DNA from: Streptomyces sp. NBC_00464
Lineage (GTDB): Bacteria > Actinomycetota > Actinomycetes > Streptomycetales > Streptomycetaceae
Direction of reading: 5' to 3'
Assembly (NCBI RefSeq): GCF_036013915.1
Contig: NZ_CP107899.1
Coordinates: forward strand, 3,534,001-3,598,000
DNA length: 64,000 bases
Both the position numbers and the translations under genes were made by a program. The notes under the pieces are model-generated. The model did no database searches and had not been told where the DNA came from. It saw nothing but the letters and a program-made list of their open reading frames with translations. The stretch's first letter is position 1, and every line of letters starts with the position of its first letter. Below, piece by piece: positions 41,301-49,921 of the stretch.

Positions 41301-41531
41301 CGAAGCGCACCGAGCGCGCCGGGCGCCGAACCTCCCGGCCTCGCCACCTCCCCACCGGCCGTGCCACCGCTCGCACCACCCTCTGCGCTCCCGGGTGCGC
41401 CCCCGCCCGTACTGCCGTTCTCGTTCAGCACGGCCCCAATTCCGGAATGGACGCCCATATGCCTCCTCGGACGGCGCCGCAGTCCCGTCCCATGGCTGCG
41501 CCCGGAGGCCCTTGACCGGTAGGCTTTCCGT

Positions 41532-41828
41532 GTGATCTTCAAGCGCATCGGAAATGGGCAGCCCTATCCCGACCACGGCCGGGAAAGCACCCGGCAGTGG
41601 GCGGATGTCGCGCCGCGCCCGGTCCGCCTCGACCAGCTCGTGACCACCAAGGGCCAGCTGGACCTCGAAACGCTCCTCGCCGAGGACTCCACGTTCTACG
41701 GCGACCTCTTCGCACACGTCGTGAAGTGGCAGGGCGACCTCTACCTGGAGGACGGACTGCACCGCGCGGTCCGCGCCGCGCTCCAGCAGCGCCAGGTGCT
41801 GCACGCCCGCGTGCTCGAACTCGGCTGA
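41532..41828 (+). CDS. Conserved actinobacterial hypothetical protein
   Basis: 98 residues, GTG start (VIFKRIGNGQPYPDHGRE). The sequence is rich in conserved-looking blocks (RQWADVAPRPVRLDQLVTTK, and LYLEDGLHRAVRAALQQ). The second block has the DG-H-R look of ParB/sulfiredoxin-type folds, but this is a weak resemblance. It lies 132 bp upstream of the LytR_C gene, on the same strand. Function not known to me. Confidence 0.8.
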   Translation: MIFKRIGNGQPYPDHGRESTRQWADVAPRPVRLDQLVTTKGQLDLETLLAEDSTFYGDLFAHVVKWQGDLYLEDGLHRAVRAALQQRQVLHARVLELG

Positions 41829-41960
41829 GGCGCCGCCACCGGCTCCAACGGCCCGTTCGACTCCCCAACAGGGGTCGTTCGAGTGCAATTTCGACTCGGA
41901 CGGGTGCGATCCACCGATCATCAAATAGTCATCATCACCGGGTCGCACTACGCTGCGCCC

Positions 41961-42581
41961 ATGAGCATGCTCACTCCCCCCGGCATGGGCGGAAAGTACC
42001 GCATCACGGGTGACAAGTACCCGCGCATGCGGCGCCCCCGCCGCCGCAGCAAACTGGTTCTCTCGGCCATCGCCTCCGTGGTCGCCCTCGGGCTGGCCGG
42101 ATGGGGCACGCTGCAGCTCATCGATGTCTTCACGGGCGGCGACAAACAGGCCAGCGCCGCCGACCGCAAGGCGGACTGCCCGACCGCCAAGCCGTCCGCG
42201 CCCGCGAAGGTCCTGCCGAAGCCCGCGAAGATCACGGTCAACGTCTACAACGCGACCCCGCGTGGCGGACTGGCCAAGGCGGCGGCCGACGAGCTGAAGA
42301 AGCGCGGCTTCACCATCGGCAAGGTGGGCAATGCCACCGCCGCGTACGACAAGAAGGTCCCCGGGACCGGCCTGCTGCTGGGCGCCCCGACCGCGGTCAA
42401 CGGCACGTTCCCGGTGCTCGGCACGCAGTTGCCGGGCGCGGCGACGAAGACCGATGCCCGCAAGAGCGGGGACGTCGATCTGATCATCGGGACGAAGTTC
42501 AAGGCGTTCAGCACGCCGCAGGCGGCCGCCGGGGCGCTGACCGCCCTGACGAAGCCGGCCCCGGCGCCGTCCTCCTGCTGA
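41961..42581 (+). CDS. LytR C-terminal-domain (LytR_C) membrane-anchored protein
   Basis: 206 residues. A cytoplasmic basic N-terminus (MRRPRRRSK) and one membrane helix (LVLSAIASVVALGLAGWGTL, about 36-55) anchor an extracytoplasmic LytR_C domain (about 95-195; VNVYNATPRGGLAKAAADEL). Similar domains occur at the end of LytR-CpsA-Psr cell-wall ligases, where they may bind peptidoglycan; here it stands alone. A C-terminal Cys is unusual. Ends before a shared terminator. Confidence 0.88.
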   Translation: MSMLTPPGMGGKYRITGDKYPRMRRPRRRSKLVLSAIASVVALGLAGWGTLQLIDVFTGGDKQASAADRKADCPTAKPSAPAKVLPKPAKITVNVYNATPRGGLAKAAADELKKRGFTIGKVGNATAAYDKKVPGTGLLLGAPTAVNGTFPVLGTQLPGAATKTDARKSGDVDLIIGTKFKAFSTPQAAAGALTALTKPAPAPSSC

Positions 42582-42607
42582 GGAACGCGCGGGGCGGGTA
42601 CGGCACG

Positions 42608-42640
42608 ACGGCCGGGGCGCTGAGAAGCGCCCCGGCCGTC
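42608..42640. terminator. Bidirectional terminator between LytR_C and upp genes
   Basis: A perfect 15-bp stem (GACGGCCGGGGCGCT) with a GAGA-containing 3-4-nt loop between convergent genes. Confidence 0.85.
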
Positions 42641-42660
42641 GGCCGTCCGAACGAGAGGTC

Positions 42661-43296
42661 CTAGCCGGCGGTGCCGTACATCCGGTCCCCGGCGTCGCCG
42701 AGGCCCGGCACGATGTAGCCGTGCTCGTTGAGCCGCTCGTCGACCGAGGCGGTGACCACGGTGACGGGCGTCCCCGCCAGCTCGCGCTCCATCACCTCGA
42801 CGCCCTCGGGCGCCGCGAGCAGCACGACCGCGGTGACATCGTCCGCACCGCGCTTGATCAGCTCCTGGATGGCCGCGACCAGGGTGCCGCCGGTGGCGAG
42901 CATCGGGTCCAGGACGTACACCTGGCGGCCCGAGAGGTCCTCCGGCATGCGGGTCGCGTACGTGGACGCCTGGAGCGTCTCCTCGTCGCGGATCATGCCC
43001 AGGAAGCCCACCTCGGCGGTCGGCAGCAGCCGCACCATGCCGTCGAGCATGCCGAGGCCGGCCCGCAGGATCGGCACGACGAGGGGCCGCGGGTACGACA
43101 GCTTCACTCCGGTGGTGGGCGTCACCGGGGTCTCGATGTCGACCTGTTCGGTGCGCACATCGCGGGTGGCCTCGTACGCGAGCAGGGTGACCAGCTCGTC
43201 GGCGAGGCGCCGGAAGGTCGGGGAGTCGGTGCGCTTGTCGCGCAGGGTGGTGAGTTTGTGCGCGACCAGCGGGTGGTCGACGACGTGGATCCGCAT
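42661..43296 (-). CDS. upp: Uracil phosphoribosyltransferase
   Basis: 211 residues, the usual length. Converts uracil and PRPP to UMP in pyrimidine salvage. The PRPP-binding loop is [13 protein letters not shown] (about 125-137), and a YSRPL-like [17 protein letters not shown] segment and the C-terminal [10 protein letters not shown] uracil-binding motif are present. Convergent with the LytR_C gene; divergent from the small gene at 43400. Confidence 0.96.
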   Translation of the reverse strand: MRIHVVDHPLVAHKLTTLRDKRTDSPTFRRLADELVTLLAYEATRDVRTEQVDIETPVTPTTGVKLSYPRPLVVPILRAGLGMLDGMVRLLPTAEVGFLGMIRDEETLQASTYATRMPEDLSGRQVYVLDPMLATGGTLVAAIQELIKRGADDVTAVVLLAAPEGVEVMERELAGTPVTVVTASVDERLNEHGYIVPGLGDAGDRMYGTAG

Positions 43297-43399
43297 GCCG
43301 TCAACAGTAACCGCGCCTCCCGCACCCGTGCGCTGGCATCAACCGCACGTTCGGGGGGAAGGTGGGGGCATACGGACCCAGCCTGGGGGTGACCAGCCG

Positions 43400-43609
43400 A
43401 TGCCGGACGGGGCGAAGCAGGAGCGGGACGCACCGGACCCGCGGGACACGCAGGACGCGCCGGAGACCGACGCGCAGCGCCGCAGACGGCGCGCCCAGTT
43501 CCTCCGCGAGCTTCACGAGGCCAAGGCGCTCCGCGACCGGGTCCAGCCGCGCCGGGTCAAGGCCGCCAGAATGCGCCAGGCCATGCGGATGCGGACGTTC
43601 CGCTGGTAG
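43400..43609 (+). CDS. Small basic conserved protein
   Basis: 69 residues from the ATG at 43400 (GGGGGTGA upstream). Acidic first third, then Arg-rich helix (RRRRRAQFLRELHEAKALRD) and a tail of Arg/Met (ARMRQAMRMRTFRW). Such a protein precedes the tadA region in other Streptomyces, as I recall. Likely binds nucleic acid; this is inference from charge only. Confidence 0.65.
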   Translation: MPDGAKQERDAPDPRDTQDAPETDAQRRRRRAQFLRELHEAKALRDRVQPRRVKAARMRQAMRMRTFRW

Positions 43610-43790
43610 CCGTCCGGCCGGCGGCGGAACCGCCAGGTGGCGGCGTCGGAGAGAACTGATGGCCGACTCAACGGCGGAACTGCTCTCGCGAAGCCCTCGT
43701 TTCTGCCACGATTCCGATGGGCGGGACACAGGGCGGCCGGACCACCGGCCGGCCCCCCGCCGGACCGACACACCCAGGGTTTTTCGTTGG

Positions 43791-43822
43791 GATCGGACCC
43801 CGCTTCCTGATCCGGTCCGATC
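43791..43822 (+). promoter_or_regulatory. Inverted repeat upstream of the TadA-associated gene
   Basis: GATCGGACC and its complement GGTCCGATC separated by 14 bp, 37 bp before the start at 43859. It lies in the 249-bp spacer after the small basic gene and may be an operator or a leader hairpin. Confidence 0.4.
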
Positions 43823-43858
43823 CGAACGAGAGGCTCTAAGACCAGTGGGAGAGTCACG

Positions 43859-44419
43859 GTGTACTTCGCCGCACTGCTCGCGCGCACCGAAGACGGGTGG
43901 GAAGCGAGCGACACGGAGCTCGACGATGTGGAGACCCTGTCCGATCTGACGGATCTGGCCCGTGAGGCCTCGGTGGACGAGGACACGGTGCTCGTCTTCA
44001 TCGAGCAGGAGGACGCCTGGTTCGGCGTCGTCCGGGTGGACGGTGAGGAGGACCCGCGTATCTACGTCTCCAACGCCTCCGCCGCCGCCCGCTCCTCGTA
44101 CGGGGAGATCCTGCTCACCGATGAACTGCTCGGCCGCGAACCCGCGGCCGAGGACTCGATCGCCGCCCTCGAAGAGCTCGTCGGCCTCGACGGCACGGAG
44201 GACGGCGAGCCGGAATCCCCCGACAACGCCAACAACAACACCGACGATGACGACGACGGGCCGGACCCCGACGCCGTACCGGCGGGTCCGCTCGGTGACA
44301 CCGGGGTGCTGTCCGACCTCGGGCTCCCCGAGGCGGAGCTGCTGATGCTGCGGACGGACGTGCTGACGGAGATCGCGGACGCGCTGGGAGCGGCCGAGGT
44401 CCTGGAGACCGTCCGTTAG
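43859..44419 (+). CDS. tRNA adenosine deaminase-associated protein
   Basis: 186 residues, GTG start. Starts VYFAALLARTEDGWEASDTE; strongly acidic middle (DNANNNTDDDDDGPDPD). This protein is found directly upstream of tadA in actinobacteria and is named for that. It ends 9 bp before tadA, so one operon is likely. Molecular role unknown; the acidic loop may mimic nucleic acid or bind a basic partner. Confidence 0.9.
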   Translation: MYFAALLARTEDGWEASDTELDDVETLSDLTDLAREASVDEDTVLVFIEQEDAWFGVVRVDGEEDPRIYVSNASAAARSSYGEILLTDELLGREPAAEDSIAALEELVGLDGTEDGEPESPDNANNNTDDDDDGPDPDAVPAGPLGDTGVLSDLGLPEAELLMLRTDVLTEIADALGAAEVLETVR

Positions 44420-44941
<522 letters not shown>

Positions 44942-45019
44942 CCTGGCGTCCCCGTACGCGCGAGGCGCTGCACGGAATCGGATTTCGACGGACGGCCGAG
45001 ATGGTCTAAGCTCTCTCTC

Positions 45020-45104
45020 GGTAGCGTGTCCGAGCGGCCGAAGGAGCTCGCCTCGAAAGCGAGTGTGGGGAAACTCACCGAGGGTTCAAATCCCTCCGCT
45101 ACCG
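45020..45104 (+). tRNA. tRNA-Ser (anticodon CGA)
   Basis: Acceptor stem GGTAGCG pairs with CGCTACC; discriminator G at 45104; CCA not encoded. The anticodon loop CTCGAAA gives anticodon CGA for UCG. A long variable arm (GTGTGGGGAAACTCAC) marks it as serine. This intact class-II tRNA is different from the GGA-type tRNA-Ser fragments at the island. Confidence 0.97.
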
Positions 45105-45111
45105 CTCTTGT

Positions 45112-45142
45112 GAAGGGCCCGACGCACAGCGTCGGGCCCTTC
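45112..45142 (+). terminator. Terminator of tRNA-Ser(CGA)
   Basis: A perfect 14-bp stem (GAAGGGCCCGACGC) with a 3-nt loop (ACA), followed by GAGTTTCT; 7 bp after the tRNA. Confidence 0.9.
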
Positions 45143-45191
45143 GAGTTTCTCTCCGCACAGTGGGTACGGCGGTGGCTCCGGGTACGGCAGC

Positions 45192-45332
45192 GGCCCCGGG
45201 TCCGACGACGGTCGGGCCCGGGGCCATCTGTGCGTTTGGGTCGGGGGAAGCGGCATCGGGGGGACAAGCCGCTCCCCCCGATGAGAACAGGGCCTGCCAG
45301 CCCTCGCCGCGATCGGGGGAGGCCGCGGCGAG
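45192..45332. other. Non-coding stretch with three successive strong hairpins
   Basis: Stem 1 is 45192-45206 with 45211-45225 (15 bp, one wobble, core GGCCCCGGG). Stem 2 is CATCGGGGGGA at 45254-45264 with 45273-45283 (11 bp). Stem 3 is CTCGCCGCG at 45303-45311 with 45324-45332 (9 bp). They lie in the 459-bp gap between tRNA-Ser and the gene at 45564; no gene is supported there. Confidence 0.5.
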
Positions 45333-45563
45333 AACCCCACAGAGAGGTCCTGTTCCTCGCCCCTCGGATTCCTGCCGGATCCGCTGGGCTCGTTCACCAT
45401 CCTGCCGCGCCGCAGATGCCGCACGGGCGGGCAAAGGACCTCGATCACCGGGTCCTTGGTCCCTAAAGTCCGCATGAGTGATCGGAAACAGCAAGCCGAT
45501 ACGGCCATACGTGCGGATAGACTCGCCCGACTGCACAGGGGATCGAAGGGGAGTCAGGGGCCG

Positions 45564-45728
45564 ATGGTGCAAGCGAAGAAGATCGCTCTCTACTTGATAG
45601 TCGTCTTCGTGCTCTACACGATCATCACGTCCCCCGCCCGGGCAGCGGATCTCGTCCAGGTAGGGTTCGAGGGCGTTTCGGATGCCGCGCAGGGCGTCGG
45701 CGACTTCATGTCCGAGCTTGTGAAGTAG
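45564..45728 (+). CDS. Small exported/membrane protein
   Basis: 54 residues from the ATG at 45564; the frame extends upstream to 45474. One hydrophobic helix (IALYLIVVFVLYTIITSPA) and an amphipathic C-terminus (GFEGVSDAAQGVGDFMSELV). It could be a membrane anchor or a short secreted peptide after cleavage at ARA. It lies 9 bp before the Dabb gene on the same strand, so co-transcription is likely. Function unknown. Confidence 0.7.
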   Translation: MVQAKKIALYLIVVFVLYTIITSPARAADLVQVGFEGVSDAAQGVGDFMSELVK

Positions 45729-45737
45729 GAGTACCCC

Positions 45738-46031
45738 ATGATCCGCCACCTGGTCCTGTTCAAGCTGAACGACGGCGTCGAGCGAGACGATCCGCGGGTC
45801 GTCGCAGGCGCCGAGGCCTTCCGGGGACTGGCGGACAAGGTGCCCGGGCTGGAGTTCTGGGAGTGCGCCTGGAACATCACCGACCGGCCGATCGCGTACG
45901 ACTTCGCCATCAACTCCGCGGTCGCCGACGAGGCCGCGCTGAAGAGCTACATCGAGCATCCGGCCCACCAGGCGGCTGCCGGGCAGTGGCGTGAATTCGC
46001 CACCTGGGTGATCGCCGACTACCCGTTCTGA
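45738..46031 (+). CDS. Dabb-family (stress-responsive alpha/beta-barrel) protein
   Basis: 97 residues. MIRHLVLFKLNDGV and DFAINSAVADEAALKSYIEHP are hallmarks of the Dabb dimeric ferredoxin-like fold. Some relatives are polyketide or olivetolic acid cyclases, most are of unknown role. ATG start, 9 bp after the small membrane protein gene; terminated by an intrinsic terminator with a T-run, before the sigF-like gene. Confidence 0.9.
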   Translation: MIRHLVLFKLNDGVERDDPRVVAGAEAFRGLADKVPGLEFWECAWNITDRPIAYDFAINSAVADEAALKSYIEHPAHQAAAGQWREFATWVIADYPF

Positions 46032-46047
46032 CGCCTTCGGCCCTGCG

Positions 46048-46086
46048 AGCCCCTCACCACGACGGTGAGGGGCTTTCTTTGTTTTT
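46048..46086 (+). terminator. Intrinsic terminator with T-tract
   Basis: An 11-bp stem AGCCCCTCACC (46048-46058) with GGTGAGGGGCT (46064-46074), then TTCTTTGTTTTT, rare in this high-GC genome; 17 bp after the Dabb stop. Confidence 0.9.
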
Positions 46087-46152
46087 AAACCGATTCGAGG
46101 TCAACACGGCGCTATGGGGTGCTTGCACATAGTGGACATGTCTTGTGATGCT

Positions 46153-46192
46153 ATGACCGCTTTTGACGGATGAGTTGACCGAAGTTGACCGC
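46153..46192 (+). promoter_or_regulatory. Phased TGACSG repeats upstream of the sigF-like gene
   Basis: ATGACCGC (46153), TTGACGGA (46163), TTGACCGA (46175) and TTGACCGC (46185) occur at 10-12-bp steps, on one face of the helix, ending 18 bp before the GTG start. Likely a regulator array or overlapping -35 elements. Confidence 0.5.
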
Positions 46193-46209
46193 AAAGGGGT
46201 GGCGTCATC

Positions 46210-47199
46210 GTGCCGGCCAGTACAGCGCCTCAAGTGCCTCCCCAGACCGTCCAGGCGGTCCAGGCCGCCCGGACGACACCGGCGGCACAGACGCCCCCTG
46301 CGTCCCAGGCGCCCCATGCGGTCCAGGCACCGCCCGCACCCCAGGCATCGTCTGCACCGCAGGATCCCCAGGCGATCCAGGAGCCCCAGACGATCCAGAC
46401 CGAGACACCCGACGACACCGTCCCGGCCGGCAGGACCCGGGGCGCCGACACCAGGGCGCTCACCCAGGTGCTCTTCGGCCGGCTCCAGGGGCTGGAGCCG
46501 GGCACCGCGGAGCACGGCCGGGTCCGGGCGGCGCTGATCGAGGCGAACCTGCCCCTCGTGCGCTACGCCGCCGCGCGGTTCCGCAGCCGCAACGAACCCA
46601 TGGAGGACGTCGTCCAGGTCGGCACCATCGGCCTGATCAACGCCATCGACCGGTTCGACCCCGAACGCGGGGTCCAGTTCCCCACCTTCGCGATGCCGAC
46701 CGTCGTCGGTGAGATCAAGCGGTACTTCCGGGACAACGTACGCACCGTCCACGTGCCGCGACGGCTCCACGAGCTCTGGGTCCAGGTCACCGGCGCCACC
46801 GAGGACCTGACGACCGCTCACGGCCGCTCGCCCACCACCGGGGAGATCGCCGAACGGCTGAAGATCTCCGAGGACGAGGTGCTCGCCTGCATCGAGGCCG
46901 GCCGCTCGTACCACGCGACCTCGCTCGAAGCCGCCCAGGAGGGTGACGGGCTGCCCGGCCTGCTGGACCGGCTCGGCTACGAGGACCCCGCCCTGGCCGG
47001 CGTCGAACACCGCGACCTGGTCCGGCATCTGCTCGTACAGCTGCCCGAACGCGAACAGCGGATCCTGATGCTCCGGTACTACAGCAATCTGACGCAGTCC
47101 CAGATCAGTGCCGAACTGGGAGTCTCCCAGATGCATGTGTCAAGGCTCCTGGCCCGAAGTTTCGCCCGACTTCGATCCGCAAACAGGATCGAGGCGTAA
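46210..47199 (+). CDS. sigF: SigB/SigF-family RNA polymerase sigma factor (SigF-like)
   Basis: 329 residues. A 65-residue Ala/Pro/Gln-rich N-terminus precedes sigma region 2 ([20 protein letters not shown]), region 3 and region 4 ([20 protein letters not shown]). This group is controlled by anti-sigma/anti-anti-sigma partners, none adjacent here. Position next to a Dabb gene and before a second, closely related sigma gene matches my memory of sigF-sigN in S. coelicolor, where SigF acts late in spore maturation. GTG start at 46210. Symbol by synteny, not by alignment. Confidence 0.85.
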   Translation: MPASTAPQVPPQTVQAVQAARTTPAAQTPPASQAPHAVQAPPAPQASSAPQDPQAIQEPQTIQTETPDDTVPAGRTRGADTRALTQVLFGRLQGLEPGTAEHGRVRAALIEANLPLVRYAAARFRSRNEPMEDVVQVGTIGLINAIDRFDPERGVQFPTFAMPTVVGEIKRYFRDNVRTVHVPRRLHELWVQVTGATEDLTTAHGRSPTTGEIAERLKISEDEVLACIEAGRSYHATSLEAAQEGDGLPGLLDRLGYEDPALAGVEHRDLVRHLLVQLPEREQRILMLRYYSNLTQSQISAELGVSQMHVSRLLARSFARLRSANRIEA

Positions 47200-47282
47200 C
47201 CGGAACGGGTAGACCGGTCCTGGGGCGTTTCCCGTGGACCAAAAGCCGTACACCCCTTGTTAACTGGGCAGACTCCCCCGGA

Positions 47283-47381
47283 ACTTGTCGACAAGTCACT
47301 ACAGCGTGTTGCCGACATGTGACATTCTGCGGGAACCGCGTTTGCCGCAGCCTCCCCTCCGGTATTCAGGTGGAGGCTGCG
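47283..47381 (+). promoter_or_regulatory. Palindrome and hairpin between the two sigma genes
   Basis: A perfect 14-bp palindrome ACTTGTCGACAAGT (47283-47296) is followed by a hairpin of CGCAGCCTCC (47346-47355) and its complement (47372-47381). The first could be an operator; the second a terminator of sigF or a leader stem of the next gene, which starts 53 bp later. Confidence 0.5.
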
Positions 47382-47433
47382 TTCCTCCGATGGTCGTGGC
47401 CACCGCGACCGTCCGCGACCTCAAGGGGGTGGC

Positions 47434-48300
47434 ATGTCCGCAGAACAGGGCAGCTCGAAGGTGCTCACGCTCACCAAGAGCGCACCAGCACCCGTTGTGC
47501 TCACCAGCTCGCCGGAAGCCATCGACACCCGTACGCTGTCCCGCTCCCTGTTCCTGCGGCTCGCCGCACTGGGCCCCGCACCGGGCCCCGACGGAACGGA
47601 CACTCCGGAGCGTGCCTATGTGCGGGACACACTCATCGAGCTCAACCTGCCGCTGGTGCGTTATGCCGCGGCCCGGTTCCGCAGCCGCAACGAACCCATG
47701 GAGGACATCGTCCAGGTCGGCACGATCGGCCTGATCAAGGCGATCGACCGGTTCGACTGCGAACGCGGCGTGGAGTTCCCGACGTTCGCGATGCCCACCG
47801 TCGTCGGCGAGATCAAGCGCTTCTTCCGCGACACCTCGTGGTCGGTGCGGGTGCCGCGCCGGCTCCAGGAACTGCGCCTCGCCCTCACCAAGACCAGCGA
47901 CGAGCTCGCCCAGAAGCTCGACCGTTCGCCGACCGTTCCGGAGCTGGCCAAGGCGCTCGGGGTCTCCGAGGAGGACGTCGTCGACGGCCTGGCCGTCGGC
48001 AACGCCTACACCGCCTCCTCCCTGGACTCACCCTCGCCCGAGGACGACGGCGGCGAGGGCTCACTCGCCGACCGGCTGGGATACGAGGACGCGGCCCTGG
48101 AGGGCGTCGAGTACCGCGAGTCGCTCAAGCCGCTGCTGGCCAAACTCGCCCCGCGCGAACGCCAGATCATCATGCTGCGGTTCTTCGCCAACATGACCCA
48201 GTCGCAGATCGGCGAGGAGGTCGGCATCTCGCAGATGCACGTCTCACGGCTGCTGACCCGCACGCTCGCCCAGCTCAGGGAAGGGCTCATCGCCGACTGA
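47434..48300 (+). CDS. sigN: SigB/SigF-family RNA polymerase sigma factor (SigN-like)
   Basis: 288 residues. Regions 2 ([20 protein letters not shown]), 3 and 4 ([20 protein letters not shown]) are close to the preceding protein, so the pair is a tandem duplication. Region 2.4 differs (VEFPTFAM versus VQFPTFAM and following residues SWSVRVPRRL versus RTVHVPRRL). The ATG/GTG choice is settled by GGGGGTGGC before 47434. In S. coelicolor the gene after sigF is sigN, hence the symbol; this rests on synteny from memory. Confidence 0.82.
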   Translation: MSAEQGSSKVLTLTKSAPAPVVLTSSPEAIDTRTLSRSLFLRLAALGPAPGPDGTDTPERAYVRDTLIELNLPLVRYAAARFRSRNEPMEDIVQVGTIGLIKAIDRFDCERGVEFPTFAMPTVVGEIKRFFRDTSWSVRVPRRLQELRLALTKTSDELAQKLDRSPTVPELAKALGVSEEDVVDGLAVGNAYTASSLDSPSPEDDGGEGSLADRLGYEDAALEGVEYRESLKPLLAKLAPRERQIIMLRFFANMTQSQIGEEVGISQMHVSRLLTRTLAQLREGLIAD

Positions 48301-48303
48301 CCG

Positions 48304-48326
48304 GGAACCCCGATCCCGGGGGTTCC
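48304..48326 (+). terminator. Hairpin terminator after the sigN-like gene
   Basis: GGAACCCC and GGGGTTCC with a 7-nt loop, 4 bp after the stop codon. Confidence 0.65.
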
Positions 48327-48357
48327 GATTTGACGACCCGTCAGACACACTGTCGCG

Positions 48358-49203
48358 ATGCGACGTCAGACATTCGGCCGGCCCGGCCGCCGGGGCACAG
48401 CGATCGCCGCCTCGGCGGCCGTGCTGTGTCTGGGCGGGGCACTGGCAGGCTGCGGCGACCAGATGGGCGGCGACGACGGCTACACGGCGGTCGGGGCGGC
48501 CGCGGCAGGGCCCGGGAAGGCACCCTCGGGGGCGGTGGCGCCCTCGGGGAAGGTCACGCTGGTGCCGCTGGACGGCGCCGGGGACGGAGGCGGGGGCGGC
48601 AAGGACCGCTCCGGCGCCTCACCCTCCCCGGGGTCCTCGGACGCGACGGACGGCACGGGCGCCGACGGTACGGGGAACGCGGGCGGCTCCGATGGCTCCG
48701 GCCCGGACACCGCGCGGCCCGGCGCGTCCCGCGGCCCGGCACAGACCTCGGGAGCGTCCGGCTCCACCGGAACGACGGGCGGCGCACCCTCAAGCGGCTC
48801 CGGCTCCGGCTCCGGTTCGGCAGGCGGCTCCACAGGCTCCACCGGCCCCGCCGACTCCCCGCCCCCGCCCTCGCCCGGCTCCACCGCTCCCGCCGGGGCC
48901 GCCGTGCTGGAGGTCGGCGCCCCCGTGCGCGCGGCGACGGACAAGCGGTGGTGCGAGAAGGTGACCGTGGAGTTCCGCAATACGGGCGGTTCGCCGGCGC
49001 GTTCGGGCACCGTCACCTTCGCCACGCACATCATCGGCGGGCTGGGGATCGACTGGGCGACCCGGGAATCGACAGCGCCGCTGCCCGTGCCGATCGGCGC
49101 GGGAGCGGCGCGGAAGATGACGTACACCGTCTGCGTGGACGCCTGGCGGGTGCCCCTGGGCATGCATGTCGAGACCCGGGACGTGACCGCCGTCTGGAAG
49201 TGA
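48358..49203 (+). CDS. Secreted lipoprotein with Gly/Ser/Thr-rich linker
   Basis: 281 residues. A Tat-like basic N-terminus (RRQTFGRPGRRG) and lipobox LAGC give an anchored lipoprotein. About 130 residues of Gly/Ser/Pro/Thr-rich linker follow. The C-terminal domain (about 178-281) has two Cys (WCEK and VCVD) and an all-beta pattern (VTVEFRNTGGSPARSGTVTF), like CARDB/immunoglobulin-type domains. Conserved downstream of the sigma pair; role unknown. Confidence 0.8.
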   Translation: MRRQTFGRPGRRGTAIAASAAVLCLGGALAGCGDQMGGDDGYTAVGAAAAGPGKAPSGAVAPSGKVTLVPLDGAGDGGGGGKDRSGASPSPGSSDATDGTGADGTGNAGGSDGSGPDTARPGASRGPAQTSGASGSTGTTGGAPSSGSGSGSGSAGGSTGSTGPADSPPPPSPGSTAPAGAAVLEVGAPVRAATDKRWCEKVTVEFRNTGGSPARSGTVTFATHIIGGLGIDWATRESTAPLPVPIGAGAARKMTYTVCVDAWRVPLGMHVETRDVTAVWK

Positions 49204-49232
49204 CGGGGGACCGGGACGGTCCGAAGGGCCGG

Positions 49233-49445
49233 TCAGCCGAGCGCGAGCCAGGCGACCGCGCCGAGCACGACGATCACCGCGACGACGGCGGCGATCAGTC
49301 CGGTCCTCGGGCCGGACGACACGGCGGCCGGCTGCTGCCGGCGCTGCGGCTCACCCTCGTCGACGAAGGCGCGGAACATCTGGGTGTTGCCTGCCGGGTC
49401 GCTGTTGCCCTCGGGACCCTGCGGAGCGTGGGGATTGTGTGCCAT
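49233..49445 (-). CDS. Small single-pass membrane protein
   Basis: 70 residues, ATG at 49445. A Pro/Gln-rich cytoplasmic part and one C-terminal helix (GLIAAVVAVIVVLGAVAWLA) give a tail-anchored protein. Such proteins occur at this place in related genomes, as I recall; no function known. Convergent with the lipoprotein gene. Confidence 0.7.
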   Translation of the reverse strand: MAHNPHAPQGPEGNSDPAGNTQMFRAFVDEGEPQRRQQPAAVSSGPRTGLIAAVVAVIVVLGAVAWLALG

Positions 49446-49921
49446 GTCGCAGGACCCTAGCGAACTCGGCCGACGGGCCCAACCCCCGGGCAGTGAAGGG
49501 GCGGGGCCATAACCGGGGAACCGGTGAAGGAGGAGTGGCCGAGCCGCCCCGGCCGCCACACCCCGAACGGCGCCCGTCACCGCGGAGAGAGGCCAACCCC
49601 CTCCCCCGACCGCCCAGTTGAGTACCGCGCCGTCCGCCGCACCCGCACCCACTCGTATATATGCGCGAAGGGCGGCCGTCAGCACCGCCCGAAGCCGTCA
49701 CGTACGGGAGAACCGCCCCGGTGCGGTCCCGAGGCGACCGCCACCCCCGCCTCCTGAAGTGGCGCACGACACACCTGCCACTCGCACACCGCACACGCTG
49801 GGCGTTTGACCCGCACCCTACGCAGCCTTTTGCGTTCCTTTACTTCTGCAAGGCCCTTTTCGTTTGCCTGCAGCAACCAACGGCTTCTATGGTTGCCCTA
49901 AGCAACAAGATGGTCGGTGAG
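49446..49921 (+). other. Intergenic 476 bp before the marR gene
   Basis: No supported gene. The last 60 bp contain the marR promoter and operators. The rest is GC-rich with a lower-GC island at 49655-49670 (CGTATATATGCG), possibly an outward promoter for the small membrane protein gene. Confidence 0.45.
49864..49906 (+). promoter_or_regulatory. marR promoter with two MarR-type operators
   Basis: Two dyads of the same form, TTGC-N5-GCAA, at 49864-49876 and 49892-49906 (the second extended to GTTGC/GCAAC), are centred 29 bp apart. A promoter TTGCCT (49864), 18-bp spacer, TATGGT (49888-49893) lies across them, so binding would block transcription of marR and the exporter behind it. Confidence 0.7.

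Noticed and set aside
45026..45466. Open frame starting MSERPKELASKA
   Set aside because: It is a translation of the tRNA-Ser(CGA) gene and its terminator.
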